From assembly GCA_963170055.1 (NCBI GenBank), contig CAUJGJ010000454.1, positions 1-37,500 of the forward strand: a DNA stretch of 37,500 nt, in the 5' to 3' direction. Origin of the DNA: Halisarca cf. caerulea (taxonomy: Eukaryota > Porifera > Demospongiae > Chondrillida > Halisarcidae). This document shows positions 10,601 through 24,400 of this stretch, in pieces. The notes under the pieces are model-generated. The model searched no databases and had not been told where the DNA came from. It saw only the letters and a list, made by a program, of their open reading frames with translations. How positions within the stretch are numbered: the stretch's first letter is position 1; each line of letters starts with the position of its first letter. The position numbers and the translations under genes were made by a program.

Positions 10601-13600
10601 AGGAATTATTTGGTTCCAGTGCAAATTTAAATTACGGTACTTTTTATAATAAACTAGACAATGGCCAGCAGTCAGACCGTTGAGCGTCCACTGTCCGTCT
10701 GCGTGATGATCGCTTCCTGACTAGGCGTTGATCGCTGAGCTCGAATAAGCAGCGGGCTGAAAATAGTAACAAGGATCATGTGACATATGTTTGGTTATGA
10801 AAGCCTTGTCGACCAAAAGAGATAAAATCTTCGATTTTCCCTTCTACAACTCTCATTTCAGGATGTTTCATCGTTTGTAGACGTCTATTAACTGAAATTT
10901 GTTACAAATTTTCTTGAAAGCGGCTCCTGTTTTTGGCTGTCGAGTCTCTCAAGTCCCTATGCGTAACGTTCTCACAGCAGGCGACTCTCAACTTTGTAAC
11001 TGCATATTTTTCTTCTGCCAAGATTATTGGTCGGTCAGTAGCTTCACCTTTCGTCTTAAACAAGTGTGCGTATTTCAAATACGAAGCTATCGCTGCCGCC
11101 GGTAACTTTCAAGCAGTTGAACTTTCGGCGCAAATCATCAGTGGACGCTTCTGGATAAGTTTACGCCCTTCACGCCTACTTTCACGAGTAGACAACTTGC
11201 GCTACGTAGCTGCAGACAATTTTGAGGACTTCTCGTATAAACTTAGTGGAAAATTCAAGACACTTGTGCAATGTTCATGATGTAATTCTGTCCACTTTGC
11301 GACCGCTCGGAAGTGACCGTCCATTGACCCCTATGTGACCGCCTACTAAGCATTGACCACCCACTATGTGACTGCCGGTTGGAGTACCTGACATCGTCCA
11401 GTTTATTATGAAAAGTACTATACTATGTAACATTATAGAGCAAGGTATTAAATCTATTATGGTTTTATCGGCTGATTGGTTGTCAAATTAAATTTAACGA
11501 CAGTAAAAAGTATTGATCTGCATTGCGAGATGCAATGGGATGGGAGAGACCACTGAGACATCCTCAAGTCAGTAGCTTTAGAGTTGAACTAAGCAATATA
11601 AGAGGCAGGGTTTCATTTAGGGGGTGGTGGAGGGGGTATTCACACCACCTTTACCAGAGTCTCTCCCCCTCCCCCCCCCCCCCCCCTTGGAAGTAGGTAA
11701 GCCTTCTTTTTGTTTAAAGAGGTAAAATGAATATAGAAATGAACGAAACACAAATAAGGAATAGACACGGAGAATGTAGTGTTTTAAAAACCCAAACAGC
11801 TATTCTTCTACTTGTCCTGTTCCACATACAGTACATGCCATAAAAAAGTTCCCGTATCGTATCGTATTTGTAATCAATTTCAATCGTAAATTCATAGTAT
11901 CATCATGGTAAAATCATCGTATAATGATGAGATGATGATTTGAATGAAATCGTACAGTATGTCTATCATCATTTGCAAAAAATGCATATCTCTATATTTT
12001 CACCTTGTTCATTCACTGTGTAAGGATTCACATTTCATAATATTTTACGTTTGAGCAAAGAAGAAATGTATTCCAACTACACAAAGCAGACAATGGTGCA
12101 ACAAGGGCCCTCTATTCATACAAAACTTCGGTTTGAAGGGTTTAGCACCACAAGGAGAGGTAACAACAAGTATGAAAGGACAAACTCTACAATACAGGTG
12201 AAAATAGGATCAGCACGCTCATCAAAAGTTAACGACGAGGTCAAAGATGGCGGCTCAGATGTGAGCAGATGACGAAACTATATTTGCTGAGTTACAAACA
12301 TTGCTCGTAAGACATAATTATCAACTTTCTTATGCTTCACTGCCAACAGCAATTGCATGGGGTGAGTTTTCAAGGATGAATCTACCGGGAGTCTCTCACT
12401 GCGAATGCAAAACTATATGTGCATATACGTCATTGCAAATTTGCCCAAAATGGCTATCGCACGAGCTCAGATGCGATCACGAAGCAGAAGTTGCAGAACT
12501 CTTCATGCATACAAACAGCTTTTTCTTCTTATAAAGCACTTCGTAACTTTGACAGATTCTGAACACAGGATGATCGTTATCTCTTTGTATTGTGATAGTA
12601 ATTCCATCATATCGTAGTCATAAATACATCGTAATAAATTCGTATTATGGTTACGCAGTGGGAACTTTTTTAATGACCTGTACCATATCTACAATCTCTT
12701 CAAGATCAAAGAGTAATTAGCAGTTTTGTGCCAACAATCTTAGTCAGCGAATGATCTAATAGGTGTAGGTGTTATACTGTAGGTGTGCAATTCTCCAAAG
12801 TACCTTATCAAGAACCATTGGTCTATAGGTAGAGTTCTATCCTGTGGGGGTGGGAGGGGGGAAACTTCAACCCCCAACTCTCTAGCTTCCTACCCAAAAG
12901 ATTATAAACTACGGGCATGTCTTGTGCGGCAGACATGAACTGTAATATTGAAACTCCCCCCCCCCCCAAAAAAAAAAAATTCGGGTAAAAAAACATGGGG
13001 CTATCGCCCCTCATCCCGAATTGAATGTTATAACAGTGATCTCTGCAACAATGGTATCAGGTTTACAAAAGAGTTTCACCCTTCAGCTTTGTATTTTTCG
13101 CCTTCGTTGCAATTATGAAGAAAATTCGCTGCATTTTGGTAGAATTTCAGCAACAGTTTTATCCTTCAAAATTGCAACGAAGGCAAAAAATACACAGCTG
13201 AAGGATAAAACTCTTTCGTAAACCTGATACCATTGTTGCAGACATAAACCGTTGCTTGTTCAAAGTCTTCTTTTCTAGTCTCGTGTAACACAGACCCGCT
13301 TCTCGCCTCCATTTTTTATTATGACGTCATTTGGTCGGCGAGAAGGGGTCTGGTGAACAGCCTATACCCGACTTGTTCTGACCACCGAAAATCGGTGGCT
13401 AATTATATATGCAGTTGTCATGGTAATAATGATATTCATAAACTGAACGCTTTGCTAACGCAAAAGGTGCCATTCGCACCATCTTGCCGCCAGCCGCTCG
13501 CCGCTATACCAGAATTCACCAGTACGAAAATTGGTGAGGTGTGGATCCAGGTTAGAGAAGCTCATACAACAGATCTTTGTCACAGGCGATATAAATCGCT

Positions 13601-14784
13601 TTCAGGAGGTTTCTGACCGTAGTGCCTTGATCTGCTACAAATGTCGTGATCAGTGACTTTGAAACCCTAGATAAGGTCGAATCGGAAGCTAAAGTTCTTC
13701 GAATGAGGTTAACGATGTTTGTACGCAACCTTAGCGTGGTGTCATCAACAACTAGACAGAGACTCTGCTGTCGTCAGAAAATGAAACTGTCTAGAAGGAG
13801 ACAGCCTGATCATCACGCTAATTCCTAAGACGGTTGCACTCCCAAACGAATGTGTCCTGATGGTAGGTCCACATTTAGGCAGCATCTAAGAAGAGTCAGT
13901 TATGGCATTGAAGTTTCTTCTAAACCTTCCCCCGAATGTAGCGTTTCGCTAAAGCTATTCGCCCTGCCTCTTTCAACGATCAAGCAAAGACATGTCATCG
14001 CGTTTCTATGCAATACGCATAAGCGGAAGTTACCGCCCCCCAGAACAAGTCGGGTATAGGCTGTTCACCAGACCCCTTCTCGCCGACCAAATGACGTCAT
14101 AATAAAAAATGGAGGCGAGAAGCGGGTCTGTGTTACACGAGACTACTTCTTTTCTTCCAGCAGCCATTTATATTTGTCTACTTCCTGTTGCATGTATATA
14201 TATATATTACATATATATATATATATATATACTAGCAGGTAAGCCCGCCTTCGGCGGGCTCACCTGCTACATTACGACATATGCATTGTCGTATCATGTG
14301 CATTGTTGCATTGTGTGTATTGTTGAGTTGCATGAGCAATGACTGTGAACAATTATTATTGTGCTTCCGGGAATGCCAATTGTGTACTATACGGTTGCAG
14401 GAGTAGTTCATGTATACAAATATGAGTAATTAAAAATACAACTTTTAAAGGATTAGTGCAAAACTTCTTTGCAGACAATATTTCTAGTTACTGAGTGAAG
14501 CGAGGTTGATTACTTCTGCTGTGCAGGGACCTGATCTCTCGTTTGGCCTGCGTGGCTGTACAAATTGGCAATTTCGTCCCATTTCTGTTTATTTCTTTAA
14601 TGAAATGTTCGTTTATTTGTCAAAGCGTTTGGGAGCGAGGCGTGTCAATGCTCGGGCTGGGGCGCGGATAGAGAATACCTTTCCGTGAAAGCAATTTGCA
14701 GTTGGAATTTTTTAGGGGTGGAAGGAGAGTCTGGTGTACATGCATGTTGAAGCTTCCCCCTGCCCCCCACTGGATAGAACCCTG

Positions 14785-14848
<64 letters not shown>

Positions 14849-15145
14849 GTGCGTGTATGCATGTGTGCATGCGTGTGTGTGGGAGAGAGAGAATACATGT
14901 ACGTGTGTATGTGTGTGTGTGTGCATGCGTGCGTGCATGTGTGTGTGTGGGAGAGAGAATGCATGTGTGTGTATGTGTGTGCGTTGTGTGTGTGGGGGGG
15001 GGGTTCTACCTAGGACGAAAATTTTGGGATGGAAGCTTCCCCCCGCTCCCTCACTAAATAGAAGCCTGGTACGTGTGTATATTATGTATGTGTGTGTGTG
15101 TGTGTGTGTGTTTGTACATGTCATATGTGTGTATGTGTGTGTGTG

Positions 15146-15225
<80 letters not shown>

Positions 15226-15229
15226 ATGT

Positions 15230-15266
<37 letters not shown>

Positions 15267-15287
15267 ATGTGTGTGTGTGTGTACATG

Positions 15288-15335
<48 letters not shown>

Positions 15336-15339
15336 ATGT

Positions 15340-15378
<39 letters not shown>

Positions 15379-15399
15379 ATGTGTGTGTGTGTGTACATG

Positions 15400-15434
<35 letters not shown>

Positions 15435-18400
15435 TGTGTGTGTGTGTGTGTCTGTGTGTGTGTGTGCGTGCGTGTGCGTATTATCTATAGGCTCGATCGC
15501 AAGGTTCTGTACATATTTGTGTACACCTAGTAATTCTGCCTGGTGCATGCATCACTACTGATCGAGTTACATGATCCACTCCTTAGCTGTAGAACATACA
15601 GCATCCCATGGCAAAAACATGGAGTGCTCAAGTCAATGCCTACTTCTTCCAGTGTTTGCCCTTGTGCTTTACTAACCGTCATTGCAAAACAGGGTCGAAT
15701 AGGGAACTGTAGTCTTTTGAACTGGAAAGGCAGCTCACTATCTGAGGGGGTTCTATCGTCGCTGCACTGTTTTTGCGCCGATGCGATACGCCGATATGTC
15801 TCAGTCTACCCTTTGCCTGCCCGCCCTGAACTCTTATATTTAAGTCCCATGGAGGCGTTGTGCCTTAGCCCTCAAGACAATCGTTCGTCTAGTCTTCCAC
15901 CTCCTCTAAACTCTGGCAATAAGAAAAATTCGAAGGGTTGTGCCTTCACAAAGTACATCTAATCTCTGGAATACCGCATACGCATTCCATAAACACTTAC
16001 GAAAACATGACTTAGTTTCCGCATGGAGAAAAATTCTTGCAGCGCTCTTCTCGGGCGGGGAGAATCGCCTTCCATCTATCCCACCATGACACTCCCCATG
16101 AGGCTCCTCGAAAGTGTGCCGCTTTACACGCCGATCGCACTTGAGCTGCGGGAGGATTTTGCGAACAGACAAATTCAGTCAAAAATAAGTTACAGTCTCG
16201 TGCGCAATTGCAAACGTTGCATAATCACGCAATAATCGTGCAGGACTACCGCGAGTGAAATCACAAGATCGCGTGCAATATTCTCACAAATTCTCACGCA
16301 CAAACATCTTCATCTTTAGCCATAGTCACAAGAATTACAAGCGTTCTCAGTCTGAGGGCAGTGTACAAATAATAAAAAAAATGATAAATAAAAGTTAGTG
16401 ATTAATAATAATCAGGCATTGTGGAATCCCGCTCACAATGCTCTCTAGCTCGATACTGTTGGAAGATGTTCCAAATGCTTGGCAAGGAGATTGATATCCA
16501 CGCAAATATGTGATGGATGACCTGAGCCGGGAAAAACTCAATTTGCATCAAATCCAGTTCATAACTAATCCACACTGCTTTCCTTGTTTCTCTGAGGCAA
16601 GTGCAGCTATTCTCTTGTGCATAACTGTGGCAGCTGGTCCCAGTCCTCCAGATGTTGAAAAAAATCAATGGAGTGAAGGAGCCATGTGCTATGTCCCTGA
16701 TTCATTGATTGTATGTTCTTTTTTTTCTTGTTCTTTCTGTCTGTACCAGCTGGTTAGGGAAGTGTTTCTCAGACTTGGTGCGAGCAGGTTGAACACCGTC
16801 ACATCGAAAAATGCATGTTGTCTGTGACACCAAACGCATGTGGGACATGTCCATTCACACTTGAATGGCTTCCAAAAGTCGGCGATTTTGCTGCTAGCAA
16901 ATTCGCTTTTTCTCTTATGTGCGTATCAGAAATTGCAAGCAACGACATTTAGACTGTATGAACACATTTAAGCTACACATTTCACTATTTTTCGACCAAA
17001 TTTTCCATCTATCATTTGAATACTCGCAGCTTTTCCGAGCAGCTGTATTTAGCAGTTCTTCCTCTCAAGGAAATCGAAACTTAGGCCTAGAGACACAGAA
17101 TATGGACTAAAGTGTCCCTAATAAGTCTACCCAATATTCTACCGATGAGGATTTTGTTTACTGAAATAGTTTTCAAGATAATCGACAAATACTAAAAATG
17201 TACTAAAATAACCAGCAATAATTCTTTGGAAACTCGCGGCATCAAAATCCCCATCGGTGAAAAGTTGAAGCATTTGATATAGATTACAATAAAACCCTCA
17301 GAAGCTTCCTACATTGATCTGCTGATTTACTTGACGATACGGCATTCTGCAAGAAGGATTTGCTTAGCTAAGGGCTGATTATCACATGATAGTCATGTGA
17401 CATGAGCTGTGACATAATCGCATATTGCCCTTACTGAAGCGTTTGAAGTGTTTGATCTCTGCAATAATTGATGCGTCGTAAGCGAGAGAGATTCAGTGGA
17501 GGAAGAACAATAGGCAAAGAAGACAGATGGTTTAATGAAGTGTAATATCGGTGATTTAAGAAAAGCGAACTGGACATTCGGTGCCCGATTGATGACATTG
17601 AAGAACAAGGTGCATAATCTTTGTTTGATCTTAAATTCAAATAGAAAATTTGGTTTTACTAACTTGAGTACCTTATAAAAGGATCTACGTTTGAGCCTTC
17701 AAAACGCGCTTTAAGCCTACCATCAACTGCAAAATAGCAGGGCGAATTCGCCGTGAATTATGTTAGTACAGTGGAACCTGTCTATTGCAGTCACCATTGG
17801 GGCGAATTTTTTTGGCTGTTATAGACAGGTGGCTGCTTTAATGAGGTAGAATACCATACATTACTGCTGATTCGGAGAAGAATTAGTGGCTGGTATAGAC
17901 AGGTAGCTGCATTACACAGTGACCACAATAGACAGGTTCCACTGTACTGCAGTTTGCAATACCTACTATCAATCATGAATATGATCTTCCAAGCTCCCTT
18001 ACACAATAATATGTACGGTACAGGTCAAAAGTTACTTATATACTCGCGCACAATTGGTCACAGGTTCTCGATGACCTTGTGCATGATGGTGCCACACGAT
18101 AGAAAAAGTTTGCACATGTGACACTGAAGTTTCACGCACACTATAGGAAAGCTTTGCACACACAGAAGTGAACTTAAGTTCTTGGCTCAGTGGGCTTGCA
18201 GTATTGAGCAAAATCTTAGTAAGTACCTCAATTAGGACTATATAAAGGCTAATTTTAAGGGTATCTCTATATACGTAGCTTCATTCAGTCTGTATAGTCA
18301 GAAAAAATTGGCTCTGAGCGGATTTAGTGAACGTGTGCTCAATATGCTTGTGTAGTTTTACTTATAGGTAACGAATACTGAAGTAAAGTGCCTGAAAACT

Positions 18401-21400
18401 TAAACTTTACCTAGTAAGCTATAACATTTAAACCGAATAGCTGTTTACTATTGCATACATTCAACCACAGTATATATGTAATAGCAATTATATTGAAAAG
18501 TAGTGCAACACATACGTAGTACGTAATAGAAAAATAATACAATTTGTTACATCAAAACAGAAGGTACATAAAGTCAATATTTTAATGGCCTAAGGTCCTC
18601 CCTTACATTCAACTACTACAGGAAAAACTTTTTGAACATGTTGTATGTACTGTGTACATACTTCTGGGGTCAATCCTGCCCGGTATATTTTAATCCCCTC
18701 TTTCAAGTGTTCCAGATCCCGGGGCTTCCAAACACTCCTCAGACATGCCTTCAAGGAACCCCATACCTTATCAATTGGATTGAGATCAGGACTTTCTGCT
18801 GGTGACTTGAACCACACAATGCCCCTCTCCTCGAAATAGCCACGTACGTATCTTGATGTATGTTTGGGGTCATTGTCTTGATACAAACGATGACCGTTAG
18901 GTTAGTGCTGGTGCATGAAGGGAACCAAAGCTACCTCCAAGATGTCAGCATATCTGGTGGCAGTTAGAATACCTGTAAAATGACAATGCTGGTGCTTCCC
19001 CTCTTTGAAATACCTCCCCACACATGCACCTTCAGGGAGTGTTTAGGGATGGCCTTCATCTTCCTTGGCTGGCCTCTCTTACGGTAGGACTTCTTCCTGT
19101 GCCTCTCCAAAGCAATTCATCAGCCCCCCCCCCCCCCCCCCCATTGTAATCTTCGTGATTAACAATCGTACTCAGGTGTAATCCTCGTGATTAACAATCG
19201 GAATCAGATGTATTTCCTTGTGACACATTGTGTATGTGGAGAATCTCAACTGTTCACATATAAATAATGCATGTTCTTGCAATATTGCATATCAACAAGC
19301 GAGTTATAATTAATTATTATTGCGAGTTATTACGAGTATAGCAGAATCAATGGATCTAGCGAAGAAAGTTCGAGTTCAATGGATAGACTGTGGTCGTTCT
19401 TCTGGAAAAGAATCCTTCGTTAGCAGATGAAGCATACAGGAGCAGAACTGCAGTTTTCAAGCCGGTCAAAGAGTGAAGTGAAATGGCGAAAGTCTAACAA
19501 ACTATTTAGTGCTGAGATACTGTCAGATGATGAAGCACCCATGGTTGAAGAAATGCCTACAAAAGAACAACCGAGGCGATCAACAACAGCTATTGGGCGA
19601 AGACTGCAAACTGATCTATTTACTTTCGAGTTGAGCAGCGGAAGTACAAATGCACAAGAAGATGAAGAACAGAGGTCCTTTTCTTTACCTTCCCCATTGC
19701 CTAGTCTGCCTCAGAGCCCGATTTCAGCAAACCACTCACCGTTACTACAAAAGGACATAGCAGAAATTTCCTCGTCACTGCGTTCTATAGAAGCTGACAC
19801 AGACAGAAGATTGCAAGCGATAGAGGCGAAACTAGAAGAACTTCTAAGGGCTGTTGCAGTGAAGAATGACTGGTTATCAATAATTGAAGAAATGGTAGGG
19901 GTCTTTCCGACACAGCAGTGAAGAGTGAAATCAAATTGCTGTGCCAGTCTGCCTCGGTGTCATCACCGATAAACCTTGATGCGTCTACTGTGTAAGAAAG
20001 GCAAGGGAGAAACGTGAGGGGTGTGCTTGGGAAAAAGGCTTTGGACACAAAAATGATGAATACTATAAGAGACGCCAGTTTCAAGCAATACCCTGCCTGC
20101 CATGGAGAAACAAGGGAGTCAGTTTTGAAGGAGATTCGGATTTCCATCGATGAAGTTTGTAGGAGAAAGAAGGCAACCAATGGGAAAAAAGAACCCCTCA
20201 CTTTCAGTAATGCTGAGAACATTTTAGCTTAATTCTTGTCTTGTTGACGTATCTAGTGTTCTGCATGGTTTTGATTAGTACGTACTACGTATGTACGTAT
20301 GTAGCTTTACTCTGAATCATTCATTTTATCATGACTTTGCGATCTTTCAACTTCTGGGCTATCATAACTTCACAATCTTTTGAAATCGTGGTTCAATCCA
20401 TACACAATACTGAGAGATAATCACGCGGGTTTGCTAAACGATTCTTTAGAATACTGAGCTAACACGCGAGATGATCCTGCGCAGTCAATAACAAACCCGT
20501 AAGGTACATTTGACCTGTACGGTACGTGACATTAACTTTTGATAAAGCCTTTCACATGTTGTGAAAGTAGAACAAATATCGTGCAGCGCAGTCGCCCTTG
20601 CTTCTTTACTAAAATTATACATCATGAAATGTCACGCGCATATCACATCATCGAAGCCTTGCACACGCCCAACTCCAGCCCATTAACACAATAGTGGGAC
20701 TTTGGACATGTCCCACATGCGAAAGTCCTCTGCTACAATGTCCAAACAAGCTCCCTCTTCTCTATTGGCTGTTCGATATCTCAAAATCTCATTTGCTAGT
20801 GGTTGGAGGGAGGGCTCAATACCCACTCCACGGCAGACTTCTGACAATAGGTTAGTTGTCATGTCTCTTAACTCATTGTACTACATGATGGGGAAACCAC
20901 CATGTGGATAACTCATGACATGTTCCACTGAGAATGCTGTCCCACAAATACATCTCTCTGGGAGGTTGGGAGGTCTCCAACCATATCTTAGACACAGGTG
21001 AAGGATGAGACCTCTGGACCCTTCATAGTGACCTGTACCTCAGTTCGGTAAAAACAACAACAAAAGAATCTTAAAATAGTACTGGTGTTGCATAGCCTTC
21101 CTTGACAATCAACCATGTCTTTACATCATTGGAAAATATCCAAAATGTGGTCCCAACTTGGTGAGATGATCGCACCAATCTCTTAAAGGATTAAGCTTTG
21201 AAGAGGCAGAGGCATCATCCGCATACCATACTTGCTGAACTTGAGTCTCTCGAAGCTGGGCTATGAGGGCCTACACTGTCAACATCTGAGAGTAATCTGA
21301 GGGCTTTCTTCACCTGACCCTCCATCGTCAGCTTTGAAGATGATCTTGCTAAATCGTCTGTATTGGCCTTATAGCTATGTGTAAGCTGATTTTGAATGGC

Positions 21401-24400
21401 ACGGCACGACTTTCATTTAGCAAACAAGCAATATCTCCTTTCAACCACAGATGATCTGATGTTCCAAATGAGCAGGATATTCCTCCGCCTTAGACCGTTT
21501 GTGTGGTTTTGCAATATGAGAGCAGGCATGACCATTACAGCCTACAGAGCAATAACTTCCATTGCTGGAGCATCTGCAAAGGCATTGAGTAAGCATGGAC
21601 AAATGATTAACCTGCCTTCCCTGAGGGTACTTTAAACAAGTTTCTCCTCCAGTGAACTATTTCATCATAACAGTTGTTGTTTGTTTGTTGTTTGCTGATC
21701 TAAAAATGGCTGATTCGGTGAATGTATGGGATTTGCCTATTAATTTTTTTTCTCGCTTTAGAAGTGTAGGTGTTGCTTCAAAACCTACAAAAGGTACTTC
21801 ACGCTAACAATCAGAGCTCACTGGTGAAAGATGAAACCTCTGGACCCTTCATGGCGACCTGTAGCTCAGTTCGAAAAAACGACAAAAAGAATCTTAAAAT
21901 GGTACTGGTGTTGCATAGCCATACATTGCCGTCTAAGAAATTGGCCTACAAAGGGTTTTAACTACTTCATCGTATAGCTAGTGTGTCAAAGGCACCAATA
22001 TCACTTCAAAATGTTTCTAACTATACTGTATCATTAGTTTTCAGGCGAAAACAATTTGCGCCATGTTTTTTCGGTGTCAATCCTACATATGGAGTACTAC
22101 CATACTCCATAATGTATAATGTACATATGTGCACTGTATTACTTCATCTATCTGTGTTAATTTGAATGTATATGTTTAGTATATTCTTATTCATCATCTC
22201 ATTTGTTTCATATTTGATTTACCGATTATACATCATTTGAGAGTATGCGCCTGTGTATCTTTTTTTTTCCTTTTCTTTCTCCTCCAGTCCTCAGGCTGAA
22301 TGGGGCATTTTCCTCTTAAAAGTCAAATAATGAATGAATGAATGAATGAAACCTCAGTTTTATAGCAGCCTCTATTAGAGCAATTATTTTAAAGGAAAAA
22401 GCAAAATTTCGACTTATAATGTATTGTGATGTGAAATTCCACGGATAAACCTCCAAAAATATGGATATTGTCTGATATTTATACTGATGGGGAATCTAAC
22501 AGGTTGGAGGGACTGTGTAATGCACATATTAACATAGGGGATTGGCCAAAAGCACATCACAAGTCTATATATATGGCTTTCTTTCACTCAAACATAAGAT
22601 TTAAGAACTCACACAGACATCACAATACAGAGAGCCAATGGACCCCACAAATCCCCTACAGAAAGAAGAGAAGAGCCATGTAGTAACACTTAGCCACAGG
22701 AACACACAAAACACATGAAAATACCACAAACAGTAAAAGTCCAAAAGGTATGCACTGTACGTAAGTAATAACCATATTTTAAAAATAGTAGACACTGATA
22801 CTGCCAAAAGTGGACTACAGTGAAACCTGTAAATAAAGACCACCCACAGAGTAAAATAACGGTAGTCTTCATGGACAGGTGGCCCTTATGTAGAGGTGGG
22901 ATGGTATTGCTATTACAGTATAGTGATTCCTACAGTACAGTGATAGATATTCTATACTACGTACCCACAGTATAGAATACCTATGGTACAGTACATAAAT
23001 AAGGTAACGCCTACTTGAAAAAGTTAGCAAAACGTTGACCTTCTATCTGAAAAAAGTTAATCCACTAACCAACAAATGTGCATGAAAGGAGATAACCTCT
23101 AACCGATAAAAGCTAATGCTTTTCTGAAAGCGGATATTACCTATTCTCAGTTGTCAAGTTAACCGAAAAGTTGCAAGTATCATTTTGGGGGCTAATTGAA
23201 CCAACATGTATTCTTTGTCGTCATATCTTGATGTTCTGTTAACAAAGCATCCTACAAGGACTTCCAATCTCCATCGTCAGCATTTCCGAACCTCGAGGTC
23301 TCCCTACCTATCCCCTAGATACTCTAACCTACGCACCCACGTCTATAGCTATTACGTAATAACTTGAATTACATGTACATAAATTAACATCATTGTCAGT
23401 TTTCGTAAAAACACTAACAGGTGAACGTCAGCTAATGTATCCGGTAGCTTACGGATAAAGTTCAAAACTTGTTTCGCTATCTGAAGAAAGATAACCGAGA
23501 ATAGTGTTACCTTATTTATGTACTATACTGTAGACCTGCTTACAGTGGTCACTATAAACAAGTGGTCCTTCATACGGGTGGTCATTAGCACAGTATAACA
23601 AATGCATGGTGGCTATGTTTGTGAGTGTCAATCCTACACATGGAGTACAACCATACTCCAGCCCAAAAATCCCAAAACTAATTACGGCGGATTAACTAGA
23701 GTACACTGTACTACTATATTTGCCAAATGATACTGAGGGAAGGCATGATAAAATGGCAGAAAATAGTACACAATTTGTTGGCAGTTTGAGGTTGGGATCT
23801 GGATTCTGGAAAATCGAAAACAACTTTTACTTTAATGATATGGTTTAGCTAGCAAAGTAACTACATTTTGAAGGCATACGTAGTCTTGCTTTAGTGAATG
23901 GTTCGTATTCTTAAAATTCCCGAGTATACTGTATACGCTTTAATTATCACGAGGTGAAACTTATACGGATCTGGGCTTATAGTGATTTTTGAGTTTTAAT
24001 ATTCACGGACAGCCATGTTTTGCCATTGCAAGAAAGAGTCCAATCTAAATTATCATGTGTGCAGTCTTGCAGATGGCTGAAAATCTGTGAATATCACGAA
24101 AGTTTACCATGCAAAAATCAAAGTGTATAAAGTATTACACATATGTCAGCTAATGTGATTGTCCAGCAGGCAACTAAGTACCCAATTTCTAGTTGTCCAA
24201 GGGAGTTTTTAGTCATCTCTTACAACCAGACAACTGTAAAATTTGAGCCCTGGAAGACGTGTTTAGACCTTTGTTGTACAACTGTCTGCTTTGCATAGTC
24301 AGGGTACAGCATTTCTTCTCTGCTCGAATGTGACATATTACCTAGAAAACCGTATGCAGTGAATGAACGAGCTCAAATATAGACATGCTTGGTGTTGCCA

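Larger units (their letters stand above)
5097..22612 (-). other. YIPF6 intron 3 (17.5 kb) and its contents
   Basis: GTGAGT...ACATAG intron holding almost half the window: an opposite-strand spliced gene, a Penelope-like element, a Mutator-type element, several TIR elements, the GT microsatellite block, a Tc1 remnant, a BEN-like remnant and RT fragments, each listed separately. Stretches at 5100-5950, 10450-10630, 15550-17760, 17950-18585 and 20240-20690 gave no recognisable gene or repeat. Confidence 0.85.

Noticed and set aside
10933..11280. 115-codon plus-strand frame inside a TIR element
   Set aside because: No recognisable motif and overlapped by another frame; insufficient support for a gene.
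15224..15420. Regularly spaced short repeats resembling a CRISPR array
   Set aside because: The spacers are themselves (TG)n and the host is eukaryotic; this is a compound microsatellite.
14620..15561. Long open frames of Cys-Val or His-Thr repeats on both strands
   Set aside because: They are translations of the GT/CA microsatellite, which is open in several frames by composition.
17470..17545. Short plus-strand start [20 protein letters not shown]
   Set aside because: Protein-like but only 24 codons, and no downstream exon could be matched.
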